A DNA stretch of 64,000 bases from Pseudo-nitzschia pungens. Lineage: Eukaryota; Bacillariophyta; Bacillariophyceae; Bacillariales; Bacillariaceae. The DNA lies in assembly GCA_037355855.1 (NCBI GenBank), contig CM074763.1, positions 4,030,001-4,094,000 of the forward strand, in the 5' to 3' direction. This document shows, piece by piece, positions 9,562 through 18,996 of the stretch. Under the pieces are notes generated by a model, which did not search any database, was not told where the DNA came from, and saw only the letters and a program-made list of their open reading frames with translations. Made by a program: the position numbers and the translations under genes. Each line of letters opens with the position of its first letter. The stretch's first letter is position 1.

Positions 9562-11907
9562 ATGGCAAGGCACAAAAGGCAAAGAGGTTCAGCATCGCGA
9601 CGGTCGGGAACCCCACCTAGATCAAGAAGGCGCCGAAGCACTGCAAATTCTCCTAGGAGAAGATCACCCCAATTCCCCCCCGACCGAGACTATCGGGAGG
9701 ATCCCCCTAGTGATGATGCTGGTGCTGAACCAGCACCTGTTGAACCATATGAACCATCATCATCAGAGAATGAGGAGGAACTTGAGCAGGATTCCTCCGA
9801 CGCTGAAGAATCTTCTGAGGAAGAATCCGAAACAGAGAACGAAGACAGTGAGAATGAAGACAACGACCGCAACTTGGAAACTGACACCCATCCGCAAATG
9901 CCCTTATTCCCTTGGGAAAGAGAGGACGATAACACCGAAACTAATCCTGCCCCCTGGGGTAAGGGTGACGACGATTCTCCAGTCAGGGCTAGAGGCAACG
10001 ACGACCGAACGTCCAACAATTCCGTCGGGAACAATTCCGTCGGGGATAGCGAGGACGAAGTCCAGGACCAAAAAGCAAATAATTCCGTCGATCCCAAGGA
10101 AACCGAAGTCAAGGACCAAAACGACGATTCGAGTGAGGACGAAAATTTGAGCGAGGACAAAAATTCGAGCGAGGACCAAGACAAGGACCAAAACGAAACG
10201 AATTCGGACCGAAACAAAAACAATCCCAAGAAGAATGACGATACTCCCGTCGGGGAGAAGAGCAACGACGGCCCAAAGACAAACAATGCCGTCGGGGGTC
10301 AGGGTGATGTCAATTGGAGCGATGACCGAGCCTTCGAGGAGTCAGAAAGAGAAAGTGAGAGGACAAATTTCACTTTGCTTGATGTTCTTCGCAATGGCAC
10401 TCCACCCGTCGGGGCCAAGGACAACGACGACCAGGGTAACGACGATTCAAGCGAGGACGAAGACAATCCGAGCGATAACAAAGACAAGGACCGAAACGAA
10501 ACGAATTCCAAGCAGGATGACAATCCTCCGGTTGGGGCTAAGGGCAACGACGACCAAATGACCAACAATTCTGTCGGGCCTCAGGCTAACGACGATTCGA
10601 GCAAGGACGACGACAAGGACCAAAATGAAAACAATTCCAAGGAGAATGACGATTCGGTCGGGGCTCCAAGGGACAACGATTCAGGCGAGGACGATTCGAG
10701 CAAGAACAATTCGAGCAAGAACAATTCGAGCGAGAACAAAGACGATGTCGACTATAACAATCCAAAGGTTCGGAAGGATCGCAGGCTGGGCCGCACCCAA
10801 GATACAAGGCCAGAAAATGTCAAGCACATGAAAGACAAATGCGTTAGAGACAAGGTGAAAATGGTTGCAAAACACACCGAAAAACTTCATTTTTGCAGCA
10901 CATACGGAGATAAAGAAAAGCATAAGGAATGTCCCGGCTTTATTCACTTTTTTGGTTCCTACGACGACATCATTCCAAAAACAAGTTCTAAATTAAATTA
11001 TGAGACCGATTGGGAGTTTCAGAGAAAGAAAGGACCAAAACTCACATTTCTGGTTGATCCCGCGTTCAAAATATATAGAGAAAGAATCGGTGATCAATTA
11101 ATCAATGCTGGCAATTGGTTTAAGGAGAACCCGTGTGGAGAGAGAGGACCGTATCACACACAAACTGCGACAGATTATTTCAATCGGTGCTTCCGTGATG
11201 ATTCGAAGACAGAGCAAGAGATGGAAAAAATCGTTCAGAAGGAGACTGAGGGTATGACAACAGAAGAAAAAGTGTTGTTCCGACGCTCCGTGAATGCTGT
11301 GATGGGCAAGCAGCAGTGCGAACGCTACAAGAAGAAAGAAGGGACGAGTGGTTCAGTGTGTGAGAACAGGGACAATTGTTTCGAAATTGCACACCAAAAA
11401 GTAAGGGAATATAGGGAAGAGCATAACAAGAAGAAGTTAGCTAGTAACGCGGATGACAGTGTCCAAAATCTGGAAACTGTAGGAGCTTCGAATGCCCACA
11501 TGGAAGAATCAGCTGCAGGTGAAAGGGCGAACCGACCACTGACAGAGGAAGAAATAGAAAATATTATTGCTGGTGCAGAAACTACTGGTATGCCAGTGGA
11601 GCAAAGATTCCACTTCCGTTGTTTGCTGTATAGTCGGATCTCAGAGGACCAAAAGAATGGTTCTGCGGCGTTGGAAAGGAGCTTAGAAGTGCACATCCGA
11701 AATGTGAAACAAGCCATTCGTCGCATGAAGAAGAAGAAGAAGAAAAAAAAGGGGGGAAGGGCTCAACATCAAACCTTCCCTCTGATCAGAAGAAGAATCC
11801 ACCACCAGGATCGAATCCAGGAGGGAAGTCACCACCATAACGGCGCCCTCACTAAGACACAGGAAGGGTACCGGAGCATTTTGGAACAGACTGAAATTAG
11901 TAAATAG
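9562..11907 (+). CDS. Hypothetical acidic low-complexity protein; likely frame error near its C-terminus
   Basis: ATG at 9562 follows a short spacer and opens a 781-codon frame. Residues 1-35 are Arg/Ser-rich and basic. About 50-415 are Asp/Asn/Ser/Glu-rich, with recurring NDDSSEDE, PVGAKGNDD and NNSVG words, and are probably disordered. About 430-720 are complex, with conserved-looking Cys/His residues (FCSTYGDKEKHKECPGF, NPCGERG, QQCERYKK), and end in helical charged sequence. A lysine run coincides with A8G6 at 11743-11756. Beyond it this frame gives His/Arg-rich text unlike the rest, whereas the frame one base back reads GSTSNLPSDQKKNPPPG... to TAA at 11838-11840, a more natural end. Family and function are unknown. 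Confidence 0.65.
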   Translation: MARHKRQRGSASRRSGTPPRSRRRRSTANSPRRRSPQFPPDRDYREDPPSDDAGAEPAPVEPYEPSSSENEEELEQDSSDAEESSEEESETENEDSENEDNDRNLETDTHPQMPLFPWEREDDNTETNPAPWGKGDDDSPVRARGNDDRTSNNSVGNNSVGDSEDEVQDQKANNSVDPKETEVKDQNDDSSEDENLSEDKNSSEDQDKDQNETNSDRNKNNPKKNDDTPVGEKSNDGPKTNNAVGGQGDVNWSDDRAFEESERESERTNFTLLDVLRNGTPPVGAKDNDDQGNDDSSEDEDNPSDNKDKDRNETNSKQDDNPPVGAKGNDDQMTNNSVGPQANDDSSKDDDKDQNENNSKENDDSVGAPRDNDSGEDDSSKNNSSKNNSSENKDDVDYNNPKVRKDRRLGRTQDTRPENVKHMKDKCVRDKVKMVAKHTEKLHFCSTYGDKEKHKECPGFIHFFGSYDDIIPKTSSKLNYETDWEFQRKKGPKLTFLVDPAFKIYRERIGDQLINAGNWFKENPCGERGPYHTQTATDYFNRCFRDDSKTEQEMEKIVQKETEGMTTEEKVLFRRSVNAVMGKQQCERYKKKEGTSGSVCENRDNCFEIAHQKVREYREEHNKKKLASNADDSVQNLETVGASNAHMEESAAGERANRPLTEEEIENIIAGAETTGMPVEQRFHFRCLLYSRISEDQKNGSAALERSLEVHIRNVKQAIRRMKKKKKKKKGGRAQHQTFPLIRRRIHHQDRIQEGSHHHNGALTKTQEGYRSILEQTEISK

Positions 11908-11949
11908 TAGTATTAATAATTATCATAATAGTAGTATAATAAACAGATT

Positions 11950-12297
11950 CTGTTACAACCCAGAAAAGGAATGAACTTGATAGCAGTACTATTATGGATG
12001 TCAGTTCTGATTTCACAGAAATATTCTCAGTATCATCCCAAAAGACACCACAAAATGTGCTTATTTCCTGTACAGGGGTCAAAACTGTCACTGTCCTACA
12101 TTTTTTGTTTTCCACAGTGAATAATGGTCAGTATATGCATCTGTTAGGATACTGAAAAGGAATAAACTGGGTACCAATTATATTTTGGATGTGACACATG
12201 ATTTCTGAGAAAAATCCTCAGTACCACAGTTTACACATGTGCATATTTCCTGTGTGTGGGTCACATTATCCTACATTTTTTTGGGTTCCAGTGCTAA
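11950..12297. repeat. Imperfect tandem duplication, two ~150-bp copies
   Basis: Copy one (about 11958-12117) and copy two (about 12152-12297) share, in order, GAAAAGGAAT, ATTTTGGATGT-like, TTTC..GAGAAA..CTCAGTA, CATATTTCCTGT, GGGTCA and ATCCTACATTTTTT. The copies have diverged considerably. They lie in the 3' flank of the acidic-protein gene. Confidence 0.65.
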
Positions 12298-13050
12298 AAA
12301 AGAACAGATACACCATTGACTATGTAACATAATGGTGATGGTTTGGTTCCTAGTGGTATGTCCAAGATTATGAAAAAAGAAAAAACATGGTTGAATACTT
12401 GACAAAATAAGTAGTAATCCGGCCAAACAGAAAATGTATTTCTTGTCAAGGATTCCATCCCATCACATTCGACCCTGATGACTTTAATGCAACCACAGAG
12501 ACTGCATGATCATTTTCTGCTACCAATCAATATTATCATTATAAATGTAAGTTTATCAATGATGCGAGCGCTCGTAGTAGTTGAACTGCTACTGCTGGTG
12601 GTATACTTATGTAGTATTACTACTAGTAATGTTTGTTGCCTACTGTACACCAGCAGGGAATAATAGTGCCAGCAATACATTCAGTGGTGAATATGGGTAC
12701 AGTAGAGAATGTACAGAGATGTGCACAGGTGGATAGAAAAAAATTATGGCGCGGGTGGGAATGCTCTTAAACATTTGGCCACGTCACCTCTAATTTCCAT
12801 AGTGAAGTGTACACATTATTGATGTTTCTACTAATAGTAGTACTAGTAGTAGTGGTAATGCCATTGGGGGCGGGAACAACAATTTGTAACAAACAGTACT
12901 ACTAATGGTTGCGGGTGGGTGAAAAATCATTAAGAGATGTTTTGTTAGTAGTGCAAAAACTGTGTTCACAATTTTATGGCTTCAGGTATTTTTTCCACTT
13001 CCGACGCATGAAATTATTACAACTTCGATCGGAGAAAAAATTTGAACAAA
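12298..13050. other. Intergenic region upstream of the interrupted host gene
   Basis: No gene is supported. Short runs of AGTAGT/ACTACT triplets (12560-12620, 12825-12860) are present. The last ~100 bp directly precede the ATG at 13051 and probably contain that gene's leader. Confidence 0.45.
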
Positions 13051-13178
13051 ATGGCTACGGAATATGAAGAGTATCAGGAAATAACAAGCAAGGCACCCAC
13101 CGATCTCAATGCACCAAGAAAGAATCGAAGTGGAAAAATTGTATCGAATGGTACTAGTACACATGCTGATACTACTAC
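13051..13178 (+). pseudogene. Interrupted host gene, first coding segment
   Basis: ATG at 13051 (context AACAAAATGG) opens MATEYEEYQEITSKAPTDLN..., which runs in phase to the Gypsy LTR at 13179. Removing the Gypsy, its nested LINE and one copy of the 5-bp ACTAC duplication joins codon ACT at 13177/25262 and the frame continues as ...TTTTRKSNPK. Together with the segments at 25262-26333 and 28473-28884 it would encode about 490 residues. The N-terminal part is polar and probably disordered. The gene belongs to no family I recognise. This allele is broken by two insertion events totalling about 14.2 kb, and an uninterrupted allele or paralogue is expected elsewhere. Confidence 0.7.
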
Positions 13179-13369
13179 TGCCATACCCCGGGTTTACTAG
13201 TGATTAGAATAGTAGTGATATGCAAATTGTGAGCTCTATCAATTAGTCTATTGCTATCGGATTGAGAGACCGTCTCCCTGTTGGCGATACGGACGCTCGC
13301 TAATCGTAATTCATCCTTATCCTTAATCCAGTCCCGAGTGGACTCGTGACTGTATTCCGGTGCACGGCA
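13179..13369 (-). repeat. Gypsy 1 LTR (3' LTR in element orientation)
   Basis: 191 bp, TGCC...GGCA on either strand. In element orientation it is preceded by a short purine tract (GGAGGAG) that serves as polypurine tract. It contains the small hairpin CGAGT-CC-ACTCG, which is also present in the Gypsy 2 LTR. Confidence 0.95.
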
Positions 13370-13393
13370 TGCTCCTCCATGGTACTGTAATAA

Positions 13394-16300
13394 TTACTTC
13401 TCTGGTTCAGGGCTACCCCTGCAATAATAGGGGTGGACTCTCCTGATGTTAACCCGATCAGTCACAAAAGGAGCAGTTTCAATAGTTACAGTTCCATTAT
13501 CATGGGCCTTGAGCACCTTGTAAGGTCCTTGCCGTGGGAAGGATAGTTTTGGAATAATGCCCTTCCTTTCCAGGGTGACATAGTCGCCTTCTTTATAGAC
13601 ATGGGGGATCCTCTTCTGGTTTTCCCTGATGTTGCTCTTGTGGATGCTTTTCTGCTTCCTAGCTTGGATTGCTTCCCAATCCACTGGGAAGTTCACCGGC
13701 ATGAACATGTCTCGACCAAACACCAGTTGCGCTGGGGAGTACCCCAGGGTAGTATGGATGGCGCTTCTGATAGCATATGCTGCCTTGGTGGTGAATTCCT
13801 CAAAAGGGTCCTTCTCGTGGAGGTCCCTATTTTCCAGGTTGAAGGACAACAGACAGTCCTTTAATACCTGATGAATCCTTTCCAACACCGAGTTGGATTG
13901 TGGGTTCCAAGCCCCACTGGGCTTTCTTTTCATCCCCATGTTCTCGCAGAGCTCTTGGAACTCTGCTTTGAACTCACTCCCGCCATCAAAGCCAATTTCC
14001 TTTGGGCGCGGATACCTTGCCAGCCAGGTGCTGTCCAACAATCGTTGAGTTTCTGCTGCATTTGGGGAGTCCTTCAGGTGAGCCAGTTCAAACCATCCGG
14101 TCACTGGGTCCACCATGGTGAGGACATGGATTTGGTAGTCTTTACCATTTTTGTTGTGGACAGTTGCAGGTCCCCAGAGGTCCACATTGACCCTCTGCCA
14201 TTTGGTGACCTCAGCTGCTTTTTCCGGTAGTAGTCCATACTTCTTCCGGCCACTCTTCTTAAACATCTGACACGTGTGGCAGTGCTTACAAAGGTCCTGG
14301 ACGTCCTTCCGTAGGCCTTTCCAGGTGAAGACTGAGCGTATGCTCTGTTCCATTCTCTTTTCTCCGGGATGGACCAACATGCTGTGGTACCATTCCATAA
14401 CTCTATCCTTGAGTTTATCGGGAATCAGAATCTTTCCTTCTTTATGGATTAGGTTGTAACCTTCCACCATTTTGGTGGTCAGTCGGTTGTCTTTTTCCAG
14501 AGCACTCATGATTCCTGTGTCCTTTTGCTGGTAGAACTGAATCATGTCCGGGGCAAGTGGGAATGCACTATTGCCCTGGAATTCTTCCGGAGCTTCTTCT
14601 CCAAGTGGGAATAGGAGTTGCCGGAGGTGCTCTTCCTCATCCGCGTAGGTGAGGGGCTTATTTGGTGGTAGCCATTCCACTGTGTCCGCTGGATCATCAG
14701 TAATGTCCAGGCGAGACAGTGCGTCTGCTGCATCATTGTCTTTGCCCGCAACATGCTTGACTACTGGATGGAACTCCTCCATAAGGAGTCTCCACCGGAC
14801 CATTCTCTGCGTCGGCATCTGCTGATACAGTAGGTTTAGGTGGTCTGTGTGGATAATCACATCTTGTCCTCGTAGGATTCCTTCAAACGCTTTTAGCCCT
14901 TCTACTATGCCCAGGAGTTCTTTCTCTCCAACCGTGTAGTTGAGCTGCGCAGAGTTCAGCTTCCGGGTGTAGAAACCAAGGGGCTTGCCATCTTGGCATA
15001 CAGTTGCTCCCAGTTGCCTGTCACTGGCGTCTGAGTAGAGATGAAATGGTTTCGTAAAGTCTGGGAATGCAAGCTTTGCTTCATCTGCGAGCATTCTTTT
15101 CGCCTCCATGAAAGCTTTCTGCTCTGCTGGACCCCAGTACCAATTCATTTTGCCCTTTTTCCCTGCTAGTTTGTTTAGAGGGGCTAGGATGTGGGAGCGG
15201 CGCTTCCACATGTCCCGGTAGAAATTCACCATACCAAGGAACATTTTGAGTTGCTTGGTGTTCTTGGGGGCTTCCAGGCGCTTCATCGCCTCCAGTTTCT
15301 TTGGTTGGGGCTGAATGCCTTCTGTTGTTAACAGAAATCCCAGATATTCCACTTCTTTTTGCATGAAAAAGGATTTTCTGAGGTTGGCTCGGAAGCCAGC
15401 ATCGTCCAGTCTCTGTAGGACTGTATCTATCTTGTTGAGGTGATCCTGTTCGGATTCCCCTTCTCGCTGGATGATGAGAATATCATCAATATAGACCAGC
15501 ACATAGTCCAGGTCACCGAGTAGGTTCATCATGACGGATTGGAAGATATCCGGTGCGCATGCAATTCCCATTGCCAATCGTTTGTAGGCATATTTTCCCC
15601 ATGGTAAAATGGTCGAGCAGATCTTTTGGCTCTCCTTGCAAATGGGGATGGTATAGTATCCTTGGGACAAGTCCAGTGCCGTAGCTGATTTGAACTTTTG
15701 TAGTCTCTGGATTGTTTCCCCTATTCGTGGTAGTGGGAACGGTTTCCTCTGGATTGCTGCATTCATTTTCCGGAAGTCTGTAAGGACTCGGATATCGCCT
15801 GTCTTCTTTGGTTGACAGAATGTGGGAGATGCCCATGGGGAGTCATCATCATGGGGGAGTTTTTCCAGCACTCCAATATCACAGAGCCTGGTGATCTCCT
15901 TCCGGAGGGCTTGTTCGAACGCATGGGGTACCGAATAATACCGCTGCCGGACCGGTTTGACCCCTGGTTGGAGTTCAATGGACACCGGTTCTATGTTCCT
16001 CAGTAGTCCCAGACCTCCTCCAAAGAGCGTTGGGAATTTCTTTAGTGTTTTCTTCAAGGCTTCCTTGGACTCGTCTGTGATCTCCAGGTCGTTGACCATA
16101 GCGTCGATATCTACCTTGGAGTAGTCTGCATCCAGAATTTTGGCTTGCCTCTCTTCCTCCTGTTGGAGGATTGGACTTTGTGTGTTGGCAAAGAATACTG
16201 CCTCACATTTGTCCGGGTCCGAGAGCTCCCCCATCCCTTTCATGGGAATGGAGTCGCCCTGCCATTCAATTGTCCGGGAGCTGTATTTTATATCCAGTCC

Positions 16301-16669
16301 CAGTTGTGCCATTAGGTCGGATCCTATAATCATGTCATAGGGTACTTCTTCGTGGTGATGGTATTCATCCACTTGAAAGGTCCACTTGATGGTCTTGGAG
16401 TTTGAAAATTCTATCAGCCTTAGTCCCACTGAAGCCGCAGACTTGGTTCTGAACTTGCCCCCATATGTGTTGTAGGTGACAGATCTTCGGTCTCGGTTCG
16501 TTAGTTGACTTCGGTCGACAAAGTGCCTTAGTATGATGGATTTGGAGCACCCGGAGTCGAGTAGGCCCCGGAGCATCCTCCCCCTTCCCTTGTGGTCCAA
16601 TACCTCCACACAGACGTCTGCGAATCGGTTGATTACGCGCGGTCCGGTGTGGATGGTATCAGAAGCCAT
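13394..16669 (-). CDS. pol: Gypsy 1 pol polyprotein (PR-RT-RNaseH-IN)
   Basis: A 1091-residue frame beginning at the ATG directly after the gag stop. In order it has an aspartic protease (LLDSGCSKS, about residue 38), reverse transcriptase with LVYIDDIL (about 393), RNase H (YSDASDRQLG; VGEKELLGI; HTDHLNLLY; DAADALSR), and integrase with an HHCC finger (HSMLVH...HCHTC). The integrase core has NVDLWGP, GFDGGSEF and VLERIH as the DDE residues, followed by a GPY/F-like module (RQGPYKVLKAHDNG). There is no chromodomain. It differs from the Gypsy 2 protein at only a few dozen positions at most, including one extra Glu near 690 and a different C-terminus (GSPEPEK). It has no stop or frameshift, so it is probably functional. 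Confidence 0.95.
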   Translation of the reverse strand: MASDTIHTGPRVINRFADVCVEVLDHKGRGRMLRGLLDSGCSKSIILRHFVDRSQLTNRDRRSVTYNTYGGKFRTKSAASVGLRLIEFSNSKTIKWTFQVDEYHHHEEVPYDMIIGSDLMAQLGLDIKYSSRTIEWQGDSIPMKGMGELSDPDKCEAVFFANTQSPILQQEEERQAKILDADYSKVDIDAMVNDLEITDESKEALKKTLKKFPTLFGGGLGLLRNIEPVSIELQPGVKPVRQRYYSVPHAFEQALRKEITRLCDIGVLEKLPHDDDSPWASPTFCQPKKTGDIRVLTDFRKMNAAIQRKPFPLPRIGETIQRLQKFKSATALDLSQGYYTIPICKESQKICSTILPWGKYAYKRLAMGIACAPDIFQSVMMNLLGDLDYVLVYIDDILIIQREGESEQDHLNKIDTVLQRLDDAGFRANLRKSFFMQKEVEYLGFLLTTEGIQPQPKKLEAMKRLEAPKNTKQLKMFLGMVNFYRDMWKRRSHILAPLNKLAGKKGKMNWYWGPAEQKAFMEAKRMLADEAKLAFPDFTKPFHLYSDASDRQLGATVCQDGKPLGFYTRKLNSAQLNYTVGEKELLGIVEGLKAFEGILRGQDVIIHTDHLNLLYQQMPTQRMVRWRLLMEEFHPVVKHVAGKDNDAADALSRLDITDDPADTVEWLPPNKPLTYADEEEHLRQLLFPLGEEAPEEFQGNSAFPLAPDMIQFYQQKDTGIMSALEKDNRLTTKMVEGYNLIHKEGKILIPDKLKDRVMEWYHSMLVHPGEKRMEQSIRSVFTWKGLRKDVQDLCKHCHTCQMFKKSGRKKYGLLPEKAAEVTKWQRVNVDLWGPATVHNKNGKDYQIHVLTMVDPVTGWFELAHLKDSPNAAETQRLLDSTWLARYPRPKEIGFDGGSEFKAEFQELCENMGMKRKPSGAWNPQSNSVLERIHQVLKDCLLSFNLENRDLHEKDPFEEFTTKAAYAIRSAIHTTLGYSPAQLVFGRDMFMPVNFPVDWEAIQARKQKSIHKSNIRENQKRIPHVYKEGDYVTLERKGIIPKLSFPRQGPYKVLKAHDNGTVTIETAPFVTDRVNIRRVHPYYCRGSPEPEK

Positions 16670-18109
16670 TCAGTTGTGGGATCCTTTCTTTTTAAAGGTC
16701 TTCCTGTACTTTCTTCTGTACTCTTTGAGTTCCCGTTCGGAGATGTCGATCTCGTCATCGGAGACTTCGTGGTCAGCTTGGGCCGTGGCCAGTACATAAG
16801 AGTACTCGTGGTTCGATAGGTTCCTTCCCCAGTGGGGTTTGGAGTGTTGCTCAGTGTCTGAGTCTTGTTCTTTTGCCACAAAATGCTCCTTGAGCAGGTT
16901 GATGGTTTCCCGGTCGAACTTCCCCTTCTTGTGGGGACCACCGGTTAGTTTCCAGCATTTGCCGGCATGGACCTTGCCACAGGTCTTGCATAGCTGTTTG
17001 TTGCTGTTATCCACAGGGCGCTTCTTTTTGCCAGGGGATTTCCCGTGATGGGTTCCTCCCCCAGATGCGGCCTTGGGGGTCTTCTTGGTGACACCGGTCT
17101 GCTTTTCGAGGTCGGTGATGCGTTGTTGCATTAGTGCTTCCTTCCGGATGGTGATTTCCAGGTTTTCGAGCTTGTCGATAGTGGTGTTAAAGGAGTGGGT
17201 GTAGAGGTCCCAACTAATGTGCTCCAGCTTCTCGCGTTGGGAGTGGGTCATGTTGGCATCTAGGATTTCCTTCATTTCTCCTTGGGTGAAACTTCTTGGT
17301 GTTTCCATTTGGTCACTGCCACATTCCCAGAGGCAATCTGGGAGGTAGCTTTGGAGTTCGGCCATTCGGTTGGCCCAGGCTCTAATGCCATGTTTGAGGT
17401 CCACGCGCATGCCTCGCATGAATCGGCGGAGGACGATATACGAGCGCTTGCCGTGTTGGTCATTGCCAAAGATTTTGAGCTTGAGGGCATGCATGCATTC
17501 CTCGATGACATCCTTTCTGTACTCCTGGGATTGGTAGTACTGGATGAGGGCGCTTGCGACCTTTTTCTTTGGGATTGGAGACTCGAGGTTGTCGGTCTCT
17601 GATTCCTTGTCCGATCTCGCCGTGGCTGTGTCGGTTTTGTCGGCGGTTGGAGATTTCTCCTTTGCTGTCTCCTTGGAGGCTCCCGTGGGAGTTTCGGTGG
17701 CGTCTTGCCCCAGTGATAGCAGGATGTTTGCTTGGTCCCTTTGCTCGATCTCTTGGATCTTTTTCTGTACTTGTCTGGTGTGATGGACCTTGTGGGTCGG
17801 TTCGGCCAAGTAGGTCCGCGCGAGCGTTCGCTGGACAAGTCCGAGTGCCTCAATAGAGAGGATTCTCTGTAGAACCTCCAATTTCTGGTCCCCGTTGAGT
17901 TTGTCATTGCCAGCAATTTTCTGGTCAAAGTCTCTCTTCCAGATAAGGAAGAGTTCTGGTCTTTCAGTACCATTGAGAACCTTCAGGTAGTCGCTGAATG
18001 CGATTCCACCTTGTTCGCTGTCTACATTCATCTTTACGGTGGTGGCGTCTTCCGGCCAGTCCTCCCGTGCGATGTTGAAGGGTTTCAATTTGGTTCCTTT
18101 GGTCGCCAT
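16670..18109 (-). CDS. gag: Gypsy 1 gag
   Basis: A 479-residue frame starting MATKGTKLKPFN. It forms the capsid/nucleocapsid that packages element RNA. The N-terminal two thirds are helical capsid-like sequence with an unstructured Thr/Ala/Lys linker in the middle. Near the C-terminus a short zinc knuckle reads CKTCGKVHAGKC, that is C-x2-C-x3-H-x3-C, tighter than the usual C-x2-C-x4-H-x4-C. It ends KKKGSHN then TGA, and pol follows at once in the same reading frame, so pol expression needs stop readthrough or reinitiation. Confidence 0.92.
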   Translation of the reverse strand: MATKGTKLKPFNIAREDWPEDATTVKMNVDSEQGGIAFSDYLKVLNGTERPELFLIWKRDFDQKIAGNDKLNGDQKLEVLQRILSIEALGLVQRTLARTYLAEPTHKVHHTRQVQKKIQEIEQRDQANILLSLGQDATETPTGASKETAKEKSPTADKTDTATARSDKESETDNLESPIPKKKVASALIQYYQSQEYRKDVIEECMHALKLKIFGNDQHGKRSYIVLRRFMRGMRVDLKHGIRAWANRMAELQSYLPDCLWECGSDQMETPRSFTQGEMKEILDANMTHSQREKLEHISWDLYTHSFNTTIDKLENLEITIRKEALMQQRITDLEKQTGVTKKTPKAASGGGTHHGKSPGKKKRPVDNSNKQLCKTCGKVHAGKCWKLTGGPHKKGKFDRETINLLKEHFVAKEQDSDTEQHSKPHWGRNLSNHEYSYVLATAQADHEVSDDEIDISERELKEYRRKYRKTFKKKGSHN

Positions 18110-18844
18110 GGTTAATCAGTTTTATTTATTTTATTTGGTTTAGTTACTTTATTTTTGTTATCTGCTAATTTTAGTGTGGAAATGAGCAAGAGTGACTGCT
18201 CCAGATTTTGCAGTTTTTGCTACTAGATTTGATTTCCACGCGATAACTCGTGTTGTAACTGATTTTGTTTCCAACCATCGTGATGGTGGGAGTTGTTTCT
18301 CTCTTTGGTTCCCGGGAATCCTGTGGTTCTCCGGAGTTGTTTCTGTTTTTATTTCGTGGGATTCGATTCCCGTGGTTCTCCGGCGTTGCTTCCCTATTAA
18401 GCAATCACCGGGCCGGTCCCACTTCCCGTTTCCCGTGGGATTGGTGGTGTTTGGGTATTCATTATATACCTTTCCAGATATCCGTATATTTCGGTTGTGG
18501 TTGGCATCCCTGTTCGGTCTGTCCATCCACTCAGTGTTGGTCCAATTAGTCCACTCACTGGATTATGTGTCACTTTTTCGACACTCATTTTATTCGATTA
18601 TTTCTTTTGTCGACCATGGTCCTGTTCAGGTACTTAGGTGTCTCTGTTGCTGCTGTTGCTCCCTTCTTTGGGCGCCAACAGTTGCTGGGGTCGGTCTTCC
18701 TTGTGCTGCAGACACTGGATATCCTTCTCCCTGTTTTGCTTCTCTGCGCCTCCATTTTTGGCAGTCTTTCGGTCCCGTCGGCGCCTTGGTCGATCGGTAC
18801 CTTTCTGCTCATGGTCATCAGCGCTCAGCTTGATTTTAAAATCA
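18110..18844 (-). promoter_or_regulatory. Gypsy 1 leader with atypical primer-binding region
   Basis: 735 bp separate the LTR from the gag ATG. In element orientation the first bases after the LTR are TGATTTTAAAATCA, a perfect 14-bp palindrome, followed by AGCTGAGCGC. A normal tRNA 3'-end primer site would begin TGG. The remaining leader probably contains packaging signals, and no ORF in it is conserved as protein. Confidence 0.7.
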
Positions 18845-18996
18845 TGCCATACCCCGGGTTTACTAGTGATTAGAATAGTAGTGATATGCAAATTGTGAGC
18901 TCTATCAATTAGTCTATTGCTATCGGATTGAGAGACCGTCTCCCTGTTGGCGATACGGACGCTCGCTAATCGTAATTCATCCTTATCCTTAATCCA
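18845..18996 (-). repeat. Gypsy 1 5' LTR, first 152 bp (split by LINE)
   Basis: Identical to 13179-13330. The LINE at 18997-25195 follows directly. Confidence 0.95.
18975..18996. repeat. 22-bp LINE target-site duplication, left copy
   Basis: The same 22 bases recur at 25196-25217 immediately after the LINE's (ATT)n tail. The first three (ATT) are ambiguous with the tail, so the duplication is 19-22 bp. It is wholly within the Gypsy LTR. Confidence 0.92.

Noticed and set aside
13394..18844. Endogenous retrovirus with an envelope gene
   Set aside because: There is no third ORF between pol and the LTR. It is a gag-pol retrotransposon.
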